DNA from: Eledone cirrhosa | Lineage: Eukaryota > Mollusca > Cephalopoda > Octopoda > Eledonidae | Direction of reading: 5' to 3' | NCBI GenBank assembly: GCA_964016885.1 | Contig: OZ024742.1 | Coordinates: 358,141,087 to 358,205,086, forward strand | Length of the DNA: 64,000 bases | Shown: piece by piece, positions 21,246 through 31,595 of the stretch | Numbering within the stretch: the stretch's first letter is position 1 | Layout: each line of letters starts with the position of its first letter | Program-made: the position numbers and the translations under genes | The notes under the pieces: generated by a model | The model's database searches: none | What the model was told of the DNA's origin: nothing | What the model saw: only the letters and a program-made list of their open reading frames with translations

Positions 21246-22515
21246 CTAGCAGAAGTGCCCGGCATTGCTCGGAGTTTAATTGCTTTAAAGTACTCTTAAT
21301 TATTCCACTCAATTATGATTATTGAGGCAAAGAAAGTAAATACGGGTAAGCAAGGAAGGGGGTGGTAACGAAAAATTTCAATTGCACAGTGAATAAGTGG
21401 AAAGTGACTACGAAGTAAGTTGTATGAAGAATGCACGTCAAATAGTAGGTCAAACCTGTAAGCCAAGCCCGTCTGAGTTATAGCACAAAAGAGTGTAAAC
21501 AGGGGCAATAATTTGGAGCACACTGGAAAAAAAATCATCAAAATCGGACGTTCCTGAAAAAAGTTTTCTCATGATTTTTTTGTCTCATATTGCTAAAAAC
21601 AAAGAAAAAAATTACAAAAAGGACAACAATAAAATATATTGTCTTTGTTGAGATTCAAGTAAATAAATGCTTAAGCGTTGTATGACTACGTTTGTTGTTG
21701 TATAAATTCATCTGTTGCTTTTGAATATTTGTTATTTGATGTAAAATGTAATGGTAAATTACCGATCGCTCTCCAACAGGTTTGCAGTCGTATCCCTGGC
21801 AGTGGAGAATTCTGGTCTCCTCGGCCCCAGGGCTACTTCCCTACTCACCACCATAGGCGCTGAGCTGGCCAGCTGCAGGTGTGAGCCCCATGAGTTGGAG
21901 TGGCTTTTCCAGCACGTCTCCCTTGCTGTCCTCTGAGGAAACGCCTTCTCCATTCTGTCCGCCGGGGCTGTGGGTGGGCCCCATTGCGTACCATTGTAGT
22001 TGTTGTATACAGATATTAACTCACTCAGAAAATGTTTTAAATGAAATGTATTTAGTTTTATCGGCTTTTTAAGTTTTGTTATTTAATGTATGACCGTCGT
22101 TGTGACTATGTTTGTTGTTGTATAAATTGATGTGTTGCTTAGTCTTCAAAGCTTATGTCGCGTTCCTGAACGAAGTTTTGTCGTTGTTAGAGTTGCAGAG
22201 GAGATTGAGAGGGAAGTAGAGGGAGGACTGAACCTTTTAAAGAGAGCTGCAACATGTATGTAGTTTTGAGGTTTTTGAGGGTAGTAGAGAGAGGGATTAA
22301 GCATGTAAGAGAGAGGGTTACAGCATGTATTTAGTTTTATCGATTTTTTTCATAGAAGCAGGACATTTTTGGCAAAGTTTATTATTCGTTGACCATTGTT
22401 GGTAAATTTGGAGCATATTGGGAAAAAAATCATCAAAATCGGTAGAGAAATGTGGAAATGCATAAAAATCATACACACACACACAGACAGACATCTTCCG
22501 TTTTATATATATAGA
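21246..22515. mobile_element. unclassified non-autonomous element (ACTAGC...TATATATAGA type)
   Basis: Begins ACTAGCAGAAGTGCCCGGCA and ends with an AAAATCGGTAGAGAAATG, (ACAC)n, AGACAGACATCTTCCGTTTT, ATATATATAGA sequence. The AAAAAATCATCAAAATCGG block occurs twice (21527-21546 and 22423-22442), suggesting an internal duplication of the end. I have seen this start and end pattern in several invertebrate genomes but cannot assign a class with certainty. An R200 repeat lies inside. No coding capacity is recognisable. Confidence 0.5.
21790..22000. repeat. unclassified R200 repeat, copy 3
   Basis: Matches 475-690 closely: CCATAGGCGCTGAGCTGGCC, GAGTTGGAGTGGCTTTTCCA, CGCCTTCTCCATTCTGTCCG, GGGCTGTGGG. 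Lies inside the element at 21246-22515. Confidence 0.75.
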
Positions 22516-22552
22516 CTAGCAGAAAACCACCCCGTGGGCGGTTTTCTGCTAG
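22516..22552. repeat. 17-bp-arm hairpin
   Basis: CTAGCAGAAAACCACCC and GGGCGGTTTTCTGCTAG pair with one mismatch around a 3-base loop. A CTAG followed by T lies eight bases downstream, which is the spacing expected of a Helitron 3' end, but no Helitron 5' end was identified. Confidence 0.75.
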
Positions 22553-23022
22553 CAAATCTAGTGTATATACTGATATTGTTGAGATTTGGATGAGAAATGT
22601 TTTCGGCACCACATGTTCACCGTCTCTCGGTGTGTCTTTTATGCATGTATAAATATATATGTTATCTATACGGTGAAATCTTTGAAATAAATATATGTTA
22701 AAACGAAAAAGGAGAAAATAAATAACTGGCGGTTAGAAAAAAATATTCCTATGAAATTTTAATCATACCATTAGGTGTGAATAAGGAAATATTTTTTTAT
22801 TGTCAAAACAAATGTTCAAAAGTTAAACTTCAATTTTTTTAATTATTTCCAATTTTTTCATGAAATTGAACACTGGACATTGGCTGCTGGAAATGGAAAT
22901 TAAATCGTATTTAATTGTATTTAAATTTCTAACCTTATTTTATTATTTATATTTTTTCAATGAGAAATAAAAAAACAACAACAAAAATTGAAGAAAAAAA
23001 TTGAACAAATCAAACGTAGGAT
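22553..23022. other. no recognisable feature
   Basis: AT-rich sequence without recognised content. Confidence 0.5.
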
Positions 23023-23341
23023 ATGGAACTGCGCAATCTGATTAATAAATTACCTCATCTGCAGCAACCTTCTTCAAATGGTCCTTATTATCAGCAGCAA
23101 CAACCACAAATTCAATGGCAACCTTCTTCAAATGGTTCTTATTATCAGCAGCAACAACCACAAATTCAATGGCAACCTTCTTCAAACCACAAATTCAATG
23201 GCAACCTTCTTCGCATGGTGTCAAGTCAGAACCGCCTCGAACTGGTTACTTCTGGCTTGTGCAAGGTGTCTCTATACCAACCAGCGATTCCCTCGGCCTC
23301 AGTGACCAAAGTCAGTGGAGAGGGGAAGGTAATGTTTCTAT
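23023..23341 (+). pseudogene. exon-like coding repeat with 54-bp units, frameshifted
   Basis: Two 54-bp units encode PSSNGSYYQQQQPQIQWQ-type 18-mers (23067-23174). A third unit is shortened by 25 bp, which shifts the frame. After that shift the other frame reads QWQPSSHGVKSEPPRTGYF, then VQGVSIPTSDSLGLSDQSQ and WRGEGNVS, which looks protein-like, with a possible splice donor (AAGGTAATG) at 23329. I do not recognise the family. It could be a decayed host exon, a processed pseudogene or part of a mobile element. An ATG at 23023 starts the frame, but nothing upstream decides it. Confidence 0.4.
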
Positions 23342-23504
23342 AGCACGTGTTTTAGCGTCTATTCACTCTCTGTCTCTCCCTCCCGCTATCCCCCTCTCGT
23401 AGTCTGTCTCTTTCTTTCACTCTCACTCTCTCTCTATGCACGTGTTTCCACTGTCGGACAGACAGACAGAGAAATTGCTGGTTATATATATAAGTATATA
23501 TATA

Positions 23505-23700
23505 TATAAACAATGAACTCATAACATTAAGTTCATATGAAGATATGTCACTATCTTTAAACCAAATATTGTATTTTATCTTATGAAACCATACCAAAAT
23601 ACTGGTACCCTTGAAATATGTATAATAAAATAAATATGGTTTTATAAAGATATTTTCCATTTATTAATATTATTGATATTATATATATATATCATTCATA
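23505..23700 (+). repeat. Penelope-like 3' tail (PLE tail copy 1)
   Basis: Matches 56880-57060: GAAGATATGTCACTATCTTT, CCCTTGAAATATGTATAATA, AAATAAATATGGTTTTATAA and AATATTATTGATATTATATA. No coding sequence is attached. It contains a decayed hammerhead. Confidence 0.75.
23572..23632 (+). ncRNA. decayed hammerhead ribozyme
   Basis: Stem I arms TATTTTAT (23572-23579) and ATAAAATA (23625-23632) pair 8 of 8. The core box is CTTATGA instead of CTGANGA, so one invariant G is lost. GAAA is at 23613-23616, then TATGTA and TA. Stem II pairs only partly. It is a relative of the intact fold at 56941-57000. Confidence 0.7.
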
Positions 23701-23750
23701 TATATATATATTGGAAGATGTGTGAAAAAGGGAAAAGAATGACTTCACTT

Positions 23751-23806
23751 GTAGTTCTAAACAATTTAATTTTATAATATTATAAAATTAAATTGTTTAG
23801 AGCTAC
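23751..23806. repeat. 56-bp near-perfect palindrome
   Basis: The inner 44 bases (23757-23800), CTAAACAATTTAATTTTATA and onward, are a perfect inverted repeat with no spacer. Adding GTAGTT and AGCTAC extends it to 56 bases with one mismatch. Confidence 0.9.
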
Positions 23807-23814
23807 ATATATAT

Positions 23815-23950
23815 CTTATATTATTTATATATTTATATTATTTATATATTTATATTATTTATATATTTATATTATTTATATATTTATATTATTTATATAT
23901 TTATATTATTTATATATTTATATTATTTATATATTTATATTATTTATATA
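23815..23950. repeat. 17-bp minisatellite
   Basis: About eight units of TATTATTTATATATTTA in tandem with almost no variation. Confidence 0.92.
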
Positions 23951-23963
23951 TGTTGAATATACA

Positions 23964-24152
23964 GGGCGGTGAATTGGCAATATTGGTAGAGGGTCGGACG
24001 CCATGCTTTCCAGCATAGTTACGACCCTTTATGGCCTAAGTTCAAATCCCGCCAGGTTAACTTTGTCTTTCATCCTTACGAGGTCGATAAAATAAAGTAC
24101 CAGTAATGCACTGGGTAATTGCTGGCCTTGTGCCAAAAGTAGAAACAATTAT
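23964..24152 (+). repeat. SINE S1, full length
   Basis: GGCGGTGAATTGGCAATATT, GGTAGAGGGTCGGACGCCAT (A-box region), AAGTTCAAATCCCGCC (B box), GGTTAACTTTGTCTTTCATC, GTCGATAAAATAAAGTACCA, GTAATTGCTGGCCTTGTGCC, AAAAGTAGAAACAATTATTT. This is the best S1 reference copy in the window. Confidence 0.9.
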
Positions 24153-24159
24153 TTATATA

Positions 24160-24282
24160 TGTTCATACATGGAACAAAGGTACTGCCCAAGATTTCAAGG
24201 CCCAATATTGACCGCACCTCCAAAATACAAGAGGCATCATATTGATCTTTCATCAGGCACTTATACACCTTTGTATGAACAT
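24160..24282 (-). ncRNA. long imperfect hairpin with hammerhead-like boxes
   Basis: Outer arms GTTCATAC (24161-24168) and GTATGAAC (24273-24280), then ACAAAGGT against ACCTTTGT, then a long imperfect inner stem around GGCCCAATATTG and ATCATATTGATC. On the minus strand CTGATGA (24250-24256) and GAAA (24193-24196) lie in the right order. The bases after GAAA do not give a clean palindromic stem III, so a functional hammerhead is doubtful. Confidence 0.35.
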
Positions 24283-24439
24283 AAATAATATATTTCTGCT
24301 CTCTTCCTTGTTATCACATTGTTTCTTGTTTCAAGTCACAGAATTCCTATAAATATTGATTTCTAGTCTTTGTACAAGGCCGTATATACTTCAGTTATAG
24401 CCTATATAATTTTGTCTGATACTAGTTATCTATTCCTAC

Positions 24440-24785
24440 TTACTTTAGAATAAAAGGCAAATCCAACACCATTGCGATTTGAACTCAGAACATAGTGTAC
24501 ATAACTAAATATTGAAAGACATTTTGTTCAGTGCTCTACCAATTCTTCCATCTAACATCCTAGAAACTAAAATATTTGTTTGAAATTTAGGCAGAAGGCT
24601 AGTAGGTGTTTCTTTTTATTTTTATATTTATTATATCGACCCTTGTAATTATATTTATTAACCTTTGATGGATTAAAGACAAAGTTGAGAGTAACAAGAT
24701 TTGAACTTGAAACATTGAAAATTGTTACTAAATCCTGTAAAAGATTGTATTTGATATTCTATCAACACTTCTGATCCACTGCCCT
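24440..24785 (-). repeat. two degraded S1 SINE fragments
   Basis: 24440-24570 holds a minus-strand tRNA-like head (GATTTGAACTCAGAACATAG, CAGTGCTCTACCAATTCTTC). 24585-24785 holds tail, body and head remnants (TTTAGGCAGAAGGCTAGTAG, ATTTGAACTTGAAACA). Confidence 0.6.
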
Positions 24786-25417
24786 ATAAGCTTCCGAAAT
24801 ATTGAAGATGATTTTATTGCTATATCAACATGTAATACAATCTTTTGCAAGTGACAGATAATTAGAGAATTAATAATTCATTTTGATGACAAATCTTTTT
24901 TGCAATTGAATATAATAATTACAGGCCAAAGAATTCTATAATTCAACTTAAAAGATGGCAATGTTTACCATTTCAACTAGTTTATTCAAAACTGCTCTTA
25001 CATTTGGCAGGAGACTACTAAAATATCTTTCAGAAAGATCTAGCCATGCATACATTTAGAGTTTTATCATCAGAGGTAGAATAGGATTTGACAAAATGCA
25101 GAAGATTTTATATAAAAAAACAAAACAAAAACAAACAAAAACATAAAAAAAACAAGACCCGAAAAGCCATACTTTCTTTTGAACTGCACTAGGAAGAAGA
25201 CAAATACTCTCTTCTCCAATTATTCAAAATGTGATTGCAGTGAAAAAAAAATGTTATTTTTAGCATTAAAAAATATATTTAATAAGCATCTTAGTAAGAA
25301 AAAAGAATAAGGTTCTTAGCTTTTGGGTGGAAGCTTCAGCTGTGCAATGACTTGAAGAGCAACTGAGGAAATAAAAATATTGCAGAACAGATTATTGGAA
25401 AATAAAATAGCTTTATA
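24786..25417. other. no clear feature; possible PLE tail remnant at 24955-25095
   Basis: AT-rich. 24955-25095 contains a minus-strand CTGATGA and GAAA with GAATAAAC downstream, which could be an old PLE tail, but pairing is poor. Confidence 0.35.
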
Positions 25418-25480
25418 TATATATATATATTGAGTGTGTGTGTATATATATATGTATATATAAGTATATATATTTATATT

Positions 25481-25520
<40 letters not shown>

Positions 25521-25556
25521 TAATTATATTTGTATATACATATATAAATATATTTG

Positions 25557-25588
<32 letters not shown>

Positions 25589-25610
25589 TATATTTGTATA
25601 TATATATATA

Positions 25611-25644
<34 letters not shown>

Positions 25645-25732
25645 AATACATATATTTGTATATATATATATATATATATATAAATATATATATATTTTTA
25701 TATATATATATATTTGTATATATATATATTTG

Positions 25733-25789
<57 letters not shown>

Positions 25790-25791
25790 TA

Positions 25792-25828
<37 letters not shown>

Positions 25829-25830
25829 TA
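25418..25830. repeat. (TA)n compound microsatellite
   Basis: More than 400 bases of TA with TTTGTA, TAAATA and TGTGTG interruptions. All overlapping frames are repeat translations. Confidence 0.95.
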
Positions 25831-26362
25831 TTTTGGTATAGAATTATTTGTTCTGATTTCTATGTTGTTCTTTGTAGTAAATCTTTTTACAAAACTTTAT
25901 AAAACTACAAAGCTTATGCTATGTTTTATCAGTTGAAAATATATATAGAAATGGGAATACATTTATTTTAATTCTTTACAATTGAGATTTTTAAAAGTGT
26001 ATGATAACTCAAGCAGCAACTATTACTGATAAATCACAAATATTATAAATGATACTTATTTTTGCTTTACATGAATGTGCATGTCTGTCTGTGTGTGTGT
26101 TTCTGTATATTTATATACTATAAATATATAATTTTTAACCAATTAATTACTTAGATTTAAAATATCATATGAACATGGTAAAGAGTAAAGACAAAATGTT
26201 CTGCCAAACTTCTCCAATGATGAGCCCTCCTTTAATGTGTTCTATGTCTACTCAGGGTTGATTTAAACATTGAGGGCAGGGGGAGGGGCAAGCAAATTTC
26301 CCCCTTTGCCTTCTATTAAACCTAGCCCTACTTCTACTACAAGAGTATATGTATGTGTGTGT
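25831..26362. other. no recognisable feature
   Basis: AT-rich sequence with a short GT run at 26083-26101. Confidence 0.5.
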
Positions 26363-26775
26363 CATCATCACCGTTTTACGTCCGTTCTTCTATGCTAGCA
26401 TGGGTTAGGCGGGTTGTCCTGTTGTGGGCAGTGTCCGATCAGCTGACCTTGTCTTGCTCATACAGGAACTGATTCTGGCTTGATTTCTACAGCTGGATGT
26501 CCTTCCTAACACCAACCTCATTTACAGTGAGTGCTGGGTGCTTTTTTTCCGTGGTGCCTACACGTCCACTTTACAGTGGGAGAGTGTGTGGGCATATTGC
26601 CTATATGCTTCAGCTTCAGCTTGTACCCATGGGAAGTCGTTTCTTCTGTATTACTGTGTAATGCCAGAGGTCACAGCCGTGTGTCATCACCCTAGAGAGG
26701 TGCAATTGATTAAGATCGGCTTTTATCCCCTCATCCCAGGTCTTGTTGGATCTCCTCACTGTGTGTGTGTGTATG
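26363..26775 (-). mobile_element. RTE-C LINE 3' end, minus, 5'-truncated
   Basis: The minus strand encodes RRSNKTWDEGIKADLNQLHL and VMTHGCDLWHYTVIQKKRL before a stop, then a 3' UTR with GCTGAAGCTGAAGCATATAG, CACTGTAAATGAGGTTGGTG and the end CGTAAAACGGTGATGATGAC. Same subfamily as 11911-12306 and 51650-51942. The coding part is the LINE's extreme C-terminus. Confidence 0.83.
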
Positions 26776-27187
26776 TTTGTATGTGGATGTGTGTGCATGT
26801 ATTTGTATGTACATGTACAAATTCTACGTGTGGGAGTGTGTGTGTGTGTAGGTATTTTATGCTAGTGTGTGTGTATGTGTGTAATCACTTATATTTTGTT
26901 TTTGTTTTTGTTTATAAGGGTTATTTTCTTGTCATGCTTGAGATATGTTGGATTCTAGGCCTGTGATTGGTCATTCTATTAACTTGTTTTTGTCTGGTTG
27001 GTCGTCTTCAGGTTCGATGTGATTTTTGTTATATTAACACTGGTGTGAAGATCAGGCAGACTTGGAGTCTGGTCTGGGGTGATGACCCCAGATCACAAGC
27101 CAGCTACCTGGGAAGCATTTGTAAGTGAGTTAAGCAATAAATCTCATATGTAACACTTCTACTTTGTTCTTATTATATATGTATATA
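26776..27187. other. (TG)n-rich and unassigned sequence
   Basis: TG microsatellite words at 26761-26880 followed by unassigned sequence with no recognised gene. Confidence 0.5.
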
Positions 27188-27345
27188 TATGCTTTGACGC
27201 ATAGAGTTACGGCCCTTGCCATTCTGAGTTCAAATCCCGCCGAGGTTAACTTTGCCTTTCATCCTTACGGGGTCGATAAAATAAAGTACCAGTAATGCAC
27301 TGGGGTAATTGCTGGCCTTGTGCCTAAAGTAGAAACAATTATATA
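27188..27345 (+). repeat. SINE S1, 5'-truncated
   Basis: Begins within the head (ACGCATAGAGTTACGGCCCT), then TGAGTTCAAATCCCGCCGAG, the body, and ends GCCTAAAGTAGAAACAATTA. Starts directly at a TA tract. Confidence 0.88.
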
Positions 27346-27385
27346 TGTATATATATTTATATATATATATTTATATATATATGTA

Positions 27386-28074
27386 TATGCAGTAGATGTA
27401 CAGGGAAAGTTGGCAGTAGTAATCGATGTAATAGACTCATTTTTTCAATGCAGGTGGGTTCTATAGAAGTGGTTGCTAGCTTCTGATACATTGGTGATCA
27501 GATTAGCATGAGAGGGAGCTGTTCTGAGGCCATAGTATCTAGAATAAGGACAGGTTGGAAGAAGTTTAGGGTGCTGCTCCCTCTGTTGACAAAGAAGGGT
27601 TTCTCCCTGCATACGAAAGGACGGTTACATGATGACAGTGTGAGATGCGCAATGCTGCATAGTAGTGAGACATGGGCAGCAACTGCAGAAGATATGCAAG
27701 GCTGCAGAGAAATGAAGCATGTATGCTCCGTTGGATGTGCAATGTCAATGTGTGTGAACGACCAAGCATGGATGTGTTGAGAGAGAAACTGTGTATAAGA
27801 GGGATAGAATGTAATGTGCGGGAGAAGAGACTGCGATTGTATGGACATGTGATGGACATGGAGGATGAAGGATGGGTGAAGAAGTGCCAGGAAGTCCCAG
27901 TGAAGGGAGGACGCAGTAGAGGTAGACCACGTAAAACATGGGCAGGGGTGGTGAGAGCAGACCTCAGATCACAGAAGCTTACGGTGGAGATGACGAAGGA
28001 CCGTGACGGGTGGAGAGATGTTGGGCTGAATAGGACCCGTCCAACCCTTGCAAGCAGGGAAAAGCGTATGTAAA

Positions 28075-28103
<29 letters not shown>
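27386..28103 (+). pseudogene. RTE-A LINE, 5'-truncated C-terminal copy
   Basis: Starts within the zinc-finger region (GCAGTAGATGTACAGGGAAA, as at 42709 in the long RTE-A copy). The C-terminal domain follows: RIRTGWKKFRVLLPLLTKK, KGFSLHTKGRL, then after a shift ACMLRWMCNVNVCERPSMD, RLRLYGHVMDMEDEGWVKK and GRPRKTWAGVVRADLRSQK. A TGA at 27487 and a frame change near 27700 disable it. The 3' end is CCTTGCAAGCAGGGAAAAGC plus (GATGAT)n running into (TA)n. Confidence 0.88.
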
Positions 28104-28164
<61 letters not shown>

Positions 28165-28212
28165 GTATATATATATACATATATATATACATATATATAT
28201 ATGTATATATAT
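28104..28212. repeat. (TA)n microsatellite
   Basis: TA run with GTA interruptions between the RTE-A and RTE-B copies. Frames that run through it into the LINE are artefacts at their N-termini. Confidence 0.95.
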
Positions 28213-30367
28213 ATCAAGCATGTTCTACAACGCGAGGACCAAAAACATGAGGTGTTCAAGATTGCTAGGCAATGTGTCAAGGATAACCGTGATATTGTCG
28301 GTGAGAAGTGTGTCCTTAATGATGACGCCGTACTTGCCATCACTGACGCTGATAAGAAGGTAGCTTGGAAGTGTCACTATGAAAGGCTACTAAATGAGGA
28401 GAATAAATGGGAGAAAGACAGTTTCCCCCACATCGATCCAATAGAGGGACCAGCAGTGTTAGTCGAAGGTAGTATAATAAGTAAGGCAATCAAAGATATG
28501 AAGATGGGTAAGGCGGCTGTGCCTTCGGAAATAGTTGCTGAAATGCTGAAAGCATCTGGAACGGTGGGACACACTATGGTCACCCGGATAGTAAACCAAG
28601 TCATACAAAATGGGGTTGTTCCGAAGGACTGGCGTAGCAGCATCATCATTAACTGCTACAAGGGTAAAGGAGATGCCCTAGATAGGAGTAACTATAGAGG
28701 CATTAAATTAATCGACCAGGTCATGAAGGTCACAGAAAAAGGAATAGCGCAACTAATCAGAGAGAGAATTGATCTAGATGAAATACAGTTCGGGTTTGAG
28801 TCAAGTAAAAGTACCACAGACACTCTTTTCATTGTACGACAACTACAGGAGAAGTAGCTACCTAAAAGTAAACCCCTATACTTAGCTTTTGTCGACTTGG
28901 AGAAAGCCTTCGACAGAGTCCCCCGTTCCATTATCTGGTGGGCTCTTAGAAAACTAGGTGTTGATGAATGGCTTGTGAGAGCGATACAAGCCATGTATAA
29001 AGAAACAGTCAGGAAGGTTAGAATTAACAATGAATATAGTGAAGAGTTTAGCGTAAAAGTTGGCGTTCATCAGGGCTCCATTCTTAGCCTCCTACTAACA
29101 GTGGAGTTCAAGACCGGCTGCCCATGGGAACTCCTATACGCAGATGATCTAACGCTCATAGCTGAATCAATGGCCGAACTAGAGAAGAAATTCCAAACAT
29201 TGTAACATGGCCTAGAATCAAAATGCCTTAAAATTAACCTGTCTAAGACTAAAGTTCTAGTTTGTGGGAAGGAAAATAAGGCACCAGTCCCATCTGGCAA
29301 ATGGCCATGCTCAATGTGTAGGAAAGGAGTAGGTAGAAACTCCATTTTATGTCCCAAATACAAAGTATGGGTGCATAAAAGATGTAGTGGGATCACAGGT
29401 AAGCTAGCTAAGAACATAGATTTTATATGTAGCCGGTGCTCTGGCGCAATAAGTAGCAGCAAGTGCCCAAAAAATACTAGCTCATTCCATTGCACAGAGG
29501 GTTCTATAGAAATAGTGGACACCTTCCGTTACTTGGGTGACAAAATCAGCAGTGGTGGAGGGTGCTCTGAAAGTACAGTAGTTAGAGTCTGAACTGGATA
29601 GAAAAAGTTCAGAGAGCTTATACCACTATTAGCCGCTAAAGGGTTCTCTCTAAAAATGAAAGGCAGGCTGTATGATGCCTGCATATGAACAGCAATGTTA
29701 CATGGCAGTGAGACCTGGGCATTGTGTGCAGAGAATATACGCAGACTGGAGAGGAACGAAGCTTGCATGCTCCGCTGGATGTGTAATAGTAATATACGTG
29801 AACGGCAAAGCATTAACGAACTAAGGGAAAAATTAGAAATAAGAGGGATGAGATGTTGTTTACTCGAGAGAAGACTACGTTGGTATGGTCACGTGATGCG
29901 CATGAAGACAATGTCACTGGACCGAGATCTTTGGCACTACACAGTAATACAGAAGACCCGCCTTACCTAAGTACAAAGTGAAACCTACTACATTAAGTAG
30001 GCACCTCTAACAAAATACCCCCCCCCCGTCCCACTACCCCCACCCCATCCACACCACTCCTTTCAATGTAAAGTTATGTTGGTAACACAACATCCAGCCC
30101 GAAACAAATGAGGTCGTGTAGGTGTCACGACAAAAAAAGACACGGTCCACGCTGTAATGTGGCCGTATAGATAACACAGTAAAAACCTCCCAGTCCACAC
30201 TGTAAACGTGTTTGGTGTTAGGAAGGGCATCCAGCCATAGAAAACCTGCCAGACAGTCCTATGCGAACGAGACAACAAATCTTGCCTCAAGTGGGAAAAC
30301 TCCCGTCCAAACCCATGCAAGCGTGGAAGATGGACGTTAAACGATGATGATGATGATGATGATGATA
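28213..30367 (+). pseudogene. RTE-B LINE, 5'-truncated, copy 2
   Basis: Starts between endonuclease and RT ([19 protein letters not shown]). RT motifs follow: GKAAVPSEIVAEMLKASG, VVPKDWRSSI, NYRGIKL, KAFDRVPRSIIWWALRKLG, GVHQGS and YADDLTLIAES, so the catalytic YADD is kept. Then comes a Cys-rich finger (CSMCRKGVGRNSILC, CSRCSGA) and the C-terminal domain. Lesions include TAG at 28856, a 24-bp loss after GSILSLLL, stops near 29202, 29590 and 29687, and a ~125-bp deletion after GHVMRMK. The 3' UTR ends with GATGGACGTTAAACGATGAT repeats. Confidence 0.9.
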
Positions 30368-30412
30368 TGCATATATATGTATATATATATACACACACAT
30401 ATATATATATAT

Positions 30413-30490
30413 ATTTATTAAAATAACAGATTAAAGTTTAAGCAAAGAATCGCTGCTTTTGCCCTTAATGGGATCTTCTGAAATTTATTA
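30413..30490 (+). repeat. unclassified short repeat (copy 1)
   Basis: ATTAAAATAACAGATTAAAG and TTTAAGCAAAGAATCGCTGC recur as the reverse complement at 51500-51556. No terminal features are visible. Confidence 0.65.
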
Positions 30491-30529
30491 TTATTACTAT
30501 ATATATATATATATATATATATCGATCGA

Positions 30530-30745
30530 CTTTCGTCAAATTGGACCGAGGAAACAATGTTTCCGTTGGTCTTTCCAGTTGCTAGTACTATCTATCGGTC
30601 GCAACTCCAGGTAGAAGGAGCAACGTGAAATAAAGCGTCTTGCTCAAGGACATAACGCATCGCCCGGTCCAGGAATCGAACTCACAACCTCAACATCCTC
30701 AACATTGTGAATCCAATTCTCTAACCATTCAGCTACACGCCAATG
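30530..30745 (-). repeat. tRNA-derived SINE, minus
   Basis: The minus-strand head GTGTAGCTGAATGGTTAGAG (A box), a duplicated TGTTGAGGATGTTGAGG, the B box GTGAGTTCGATTCCTGG and ACCGGGCGATGCGTTATGTC, then GACGCTTTATTTCACGTTGC. The body differs from S2. Confidence 0.75.
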
Positions 30746-30760
30746 TGAAATAAAGTGTCT

Positions 30761-30787
<27 letters not shown>

Positions 30788-30791
<4 letters not shown>

Positions 30792-31483
30792 ACGACAAAG
30801 CATAAACGAACTAAGAAAAAAATTAGAGATAAGAGGGATCAGATGTTGTTTACTCGAGAGAAGGCTACGTTGGTATGGACACGTGATGCGCATGAAAGTC
30901 GATAGCTGTATGACAAAGTGCAGAGCAATAAAGATAGATGGTAGCCACGGAATAGGCAGACCTAGAAAAACCTGGGACGAGCTGATAAACTCCGACCTCA
31001 CACACTTACACCTCTCCAAGACAATGTCACTGGACCGAGACCTTTGGCGGTACTCAGTAACAGAGAAGACACTCCTTACCTAAATATATAGTAAAACCTA
31101 CTCCAGCCAGTAGGCATCTCTAACAAAATACACCCCGTCCCACCACCCCCACCCCCACCCCATCCACACCAGCCCGTTCTATGTAAAGTTATGTTGGTGC
31201 CGCGCCATCCAGGCCGAAACAAATGAGATCGTGTAGGTGTCACGACAAAAAAACACACAGTTCACGCTGTAATGTGGCCGTGTAGGCAACACGGTAAAAA
31301 CCTCCCAGACCCACACTGTAAATGTGGTTGGTGTTAGGAAGGGCATCCAACTGTAGAAAACCTGCCAGACAGTACTATGCGAGCAAGACAATCACGCTTG
31401 CCTCAAGTGGGACTACCCCCGTCCAAACCCATGCAAACGTGGAACACGGACGTTAAACGTTGATGATGATGATGATGATGATA
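30788..31483 (+). pseudogene. RTE-B LINE, 5'-truncated, copy 3
   Basis: An open frame from the TA tract to a stop at 31081 encodes ERQSINELRKKLEIRGIRC, RRLRWYGHVMRMKVDSCMT, GSHGIGRPRKTWDELINSD and LDRDLWRYSV, the RTE C-terminus. It is followed by a 400-bp 3' UTR and a (GATGAT)n end. No lesion is visible in the short coding part. Confidence 0.9.
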
Positions 31484-31506
31484 TATATATATATATATAT
31501 ATATAT

Positions 31507-31595
31507 CATCATCATCATCATCATCATTGTTTAACGTCCATCTTCCACGCTTGCATGGGTTTGGATGGGAGTTTTCCCACTTGAGGCAAGATTTG

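Noticed and set aside
25060..25080. Minus-strand CTGATGA with GAAA downstream at 25038
   Set aside because: Stem I and stem III do not pair; at best an old PLE tail.
25316..25841. Long YIYIYI reading frames on both strands (also at 28048, 33684, 44479, 57163, 59693)
   Set aside because: They are translations of (TA)n microsatellites, which lack stop codons when in phase.
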